In this document: positions 15,508-16,379 of the stretch, piece by piece
Layout of the letters: the number at the start of each line of letters is the position of its first letter
How positions within the stretch are numbered: position 1 is the first letter of the stretch
Source: Dehalococcoidia bacterium
GTDB taxonomy: Bacteria; Chloroflexota; Dehalococcoidia; SZUA-161
Direction of reading: 5' to 3'
DNA: 16,379 nt
Assembly (NCBI GenBank): GCA_030619685.1
Contig: JAUXAX010000046.1
Coordinates: 1-16,379 of the forward strand
Position numbers and translations under genes: made by a program
The notes under the pieces: model-generated
What the model was told of the DNA's origin: nothing
What the model saw: only the letters and a program-made list of their open reading frames with translations
The model's database searches: none

Positions 15508-15687
15508 CTAGAGCTTCGTGAGTTCAGTCTCAGGAAATGCCATGCGGTAGCCGGTTTTATCAGCCTTTATTATGATCCACCCTTTAGGGTCTTCTTTAAC
15601 CTCTACCACTTCTCCCTCCCATCCGCTGAGGGTGTAGTTTGGTCTCTCCTTGACCCTGACCCGATCGCCTGTATTCAATTCGGCCAT
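15508..15687 (-). CDS. Small SH3/KOW-like protein between nuoB and nuoC, 59 aa
   Basis: This is a 59-codon frame running MAELNTGDRVRVKERPNY at 1-18, then SGWEGEVVEVKEDP (21-34) and WIIIKADKTGYRMAFPETEL (37-56). The alternating beta pattern GDRVRV...GxVVEV...WIIIKAD resembles SH3-like/KOW barrels, as in the short SH3-like domains of electron-transfer and ribosomal proteins. Family membership is inference. It has no cysteines and no membrane segment. ATG at 15687 comes two bases after the nuoB stop, with a strong GAGGAGC ribosome site about 5-7 bases upstream. The TAG at 15508-15510 is 24 bases from nuoC. Spacing, ribosome site and sensible sequence make it a real gene that a 60-codon cut-off would miss. 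A role in complex I assembly or a supernumerary subunit is possible. Confidence 0.85.
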   Translation of the reverse strand: MAELNTGDRVRVKERPNYTLSGWEGEVVEVKEDPKGWIIIKADKTGYRMAFPETELTKL

Positions 15688-15689
15688 TT

Positions 15690-16292
15690 CTAGCTCCTCG
15701 CAATACTGTCCTGTGAAATCTTCTCATGTAGCATGATGAGACCCTTCAATAGGCCCTCGGGGCGTGGTGGGCACCCCGGCACATATACATCCACGGGAAG
15801 GATGCGGCTGACTCCGGGCACTACGCTATATGAATCGGCAAATGGCCCGCCGCTGATGGCGCAGGAGCCCATGGCCACCACCCATTTCGGCTCTGCCATC
15901 TGCTCGTAAATCATCTTGATCGCAGGCGCCATCTTCCAGGTCAATGTTCCCGATACCAGCATTAGGTCGGCCTGCCGGGGCGAGGCCCGGAGGAGTTCCA
16001 TGCCGAAGCGAGAGATATCGAATCTCGAGGCTGCAGTGGCAATCATCTCCATAGCGCAGCAAGCCAGACCAAAGGCCACTGGCCACACTGACCATCGTCG
16101 TCCCCAGTTCAAGACAGAGTCTAGTCTGGCCGTCAAGACGCTGCGCTGTAGCTCCTCATCAATCCAATGGTCGGGATCAGGTATCGGCTGCTGAGACCTG
16201 GCCATTAGTGCCTCGATGGCTTTGCCCTCATCTCGGTCAAGCTCCGCTGGAGAGTAGACCGGTAATATATTCTGTCCGCTCTCTATTTCCAT
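15690..16292 (-). CDS. nuoB: NADH-quinone oxidoreductase subunit B (N2 cluster)
   Basis: NuoB holds the terminal [4Fe-4S] cluster N2 that reduces quinone. The four ligands are visible: the tandem Cys78-Cys79 in GLACCAMEM, Cys144 in GSCAISGG, and Cys174 in PGCPPRPE. The core begins near [20 protein letters not shown] at 52-71. The first 50 residues are a polar extension. The protein is 200 aa from ATG 16292, which overlaps the nuoA stop by 10 bases. An internal ATG at codon 30 would shorten it to 171 aa. AGAGAG and GGAG precede the long start, which I prefer. The 59-aa gene follows after two bases. Confidence 0.97.
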   Translation of the reverse strand: MEIESGQNILPVYSPAELDRDEGKAIEALMARSQQPIPDPDHWIDEELQRSVLTARLDSVLNWGRRWSVWPVAFGLACCAMEMIATAASRFDISRFGMELLRASPRQADLMLVSGTLTWKMAPAIKMIYEQMAEPKWVVAMGSCAISGGPFADSYSVVPGVSRILPVDVYVPGCPPRPEGLLKGLIMLHEKISQDSIARS

Positions 16293-16379
16293 TCCAAGAC
16301 TCTCTTTCTCCAGGCGTAAACGAGACCCACGACCAGGATAAGGATGAAGATGAGCATCTCAACGAAGCCGAAAAGTTTG
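16283..16379 (-). CDS. nuoA: NADH-quinone oxidoreductase subunit A, C-terminal end only
   Basis: The last 31 codons of nuoA enter at the right edge: [18 protein letters not shown], then [13 protein letters not shown] and TAG at 16285-16283. The pattern [25 protein letters not shown] is the third membrane helix and C terminus of NuoA. It includes the buried Glu (VEM) found in all NuoA. The stop lies inside the start of nuoB (10-base overlap), as in many nuoAB pairs. The gene start and the operon promoter are outside the window. Confidence 0.93.
   Translation of the reverse strand, partial: KLFGFVEMLIFILILVVGLVYAWRKRVLEWK

Overview
The window reads as one long minus-strand gene block from a bacterium. 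It is most likely Chloroflexota, probably class Dehalococcoidia or a relative. This is inferred from the 11-subunit-type complex I operon with no nuoE/F/G between nuoD and nuoH, the frequent TTG and GTG starts, and the type of accessory genes. No rRNA or marker comparison is possible here, so the assignment is moderate. All 20 genes are transcribed right to left. I see no tRNA or rRNA genes, insertion sequences, CRISPR arrays or gene-free stretches longer than about 120 bases.

Right part (about 16379 down to 4059): a respiratory complex I (NADH-quinone-oxidoreductase-like) operon in the order nuoA (3' end only), nuoB, [59-aa SH3/KOW-like protein], nuoC, [B12-binding-type radical SAM protein], nuoD, nuoH, nuoI, nuoJ, nuoK, [62-aa DUF2007-like protein], nuoL, nuoM, [Nudix hydrolase], nuoN. 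Gaps are 0-30 bases or the genes overlap, so translation is probably coupled throughout. The module has the quinone-reducing arm (B, C, D, I) and the proton-pumping membrane arm (A, H, J, K, L, M, N), but no NADH-oxidising dehydrogenase module in the window. Electrons would have to come from another donor such as ferredoxin. The four inserted accessory genes are the most unusual aspect of the window.

Middle part (3976 down to 791): housekeeping genes ybeY (rRNA maturation endonuclease), dnaX (clamp-loader gamma/tau), ybaB (nucleoid-associated protein) and recR (recombinational repair). dnaX is preceded by a good sigma-70-type promoter (TTGAAC, 17-base spacer, TATAAT), and ybeY by a weaker candidate. 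dnaX-ybaB-recR is therefore probably its own operon, with a 65-base dnaX/ybaB overlap.

Left part (722 down to 1): a 93-aa Cys-rich protein of unknown function, then the first 120 codons of a second radical SAM enzyme. That enzyme resembles the MJ0619/COG1964 group, which includes archaeal tetraether lipid synthase (Tes). It runs off the left edge and has a variant N-terminal metal site.
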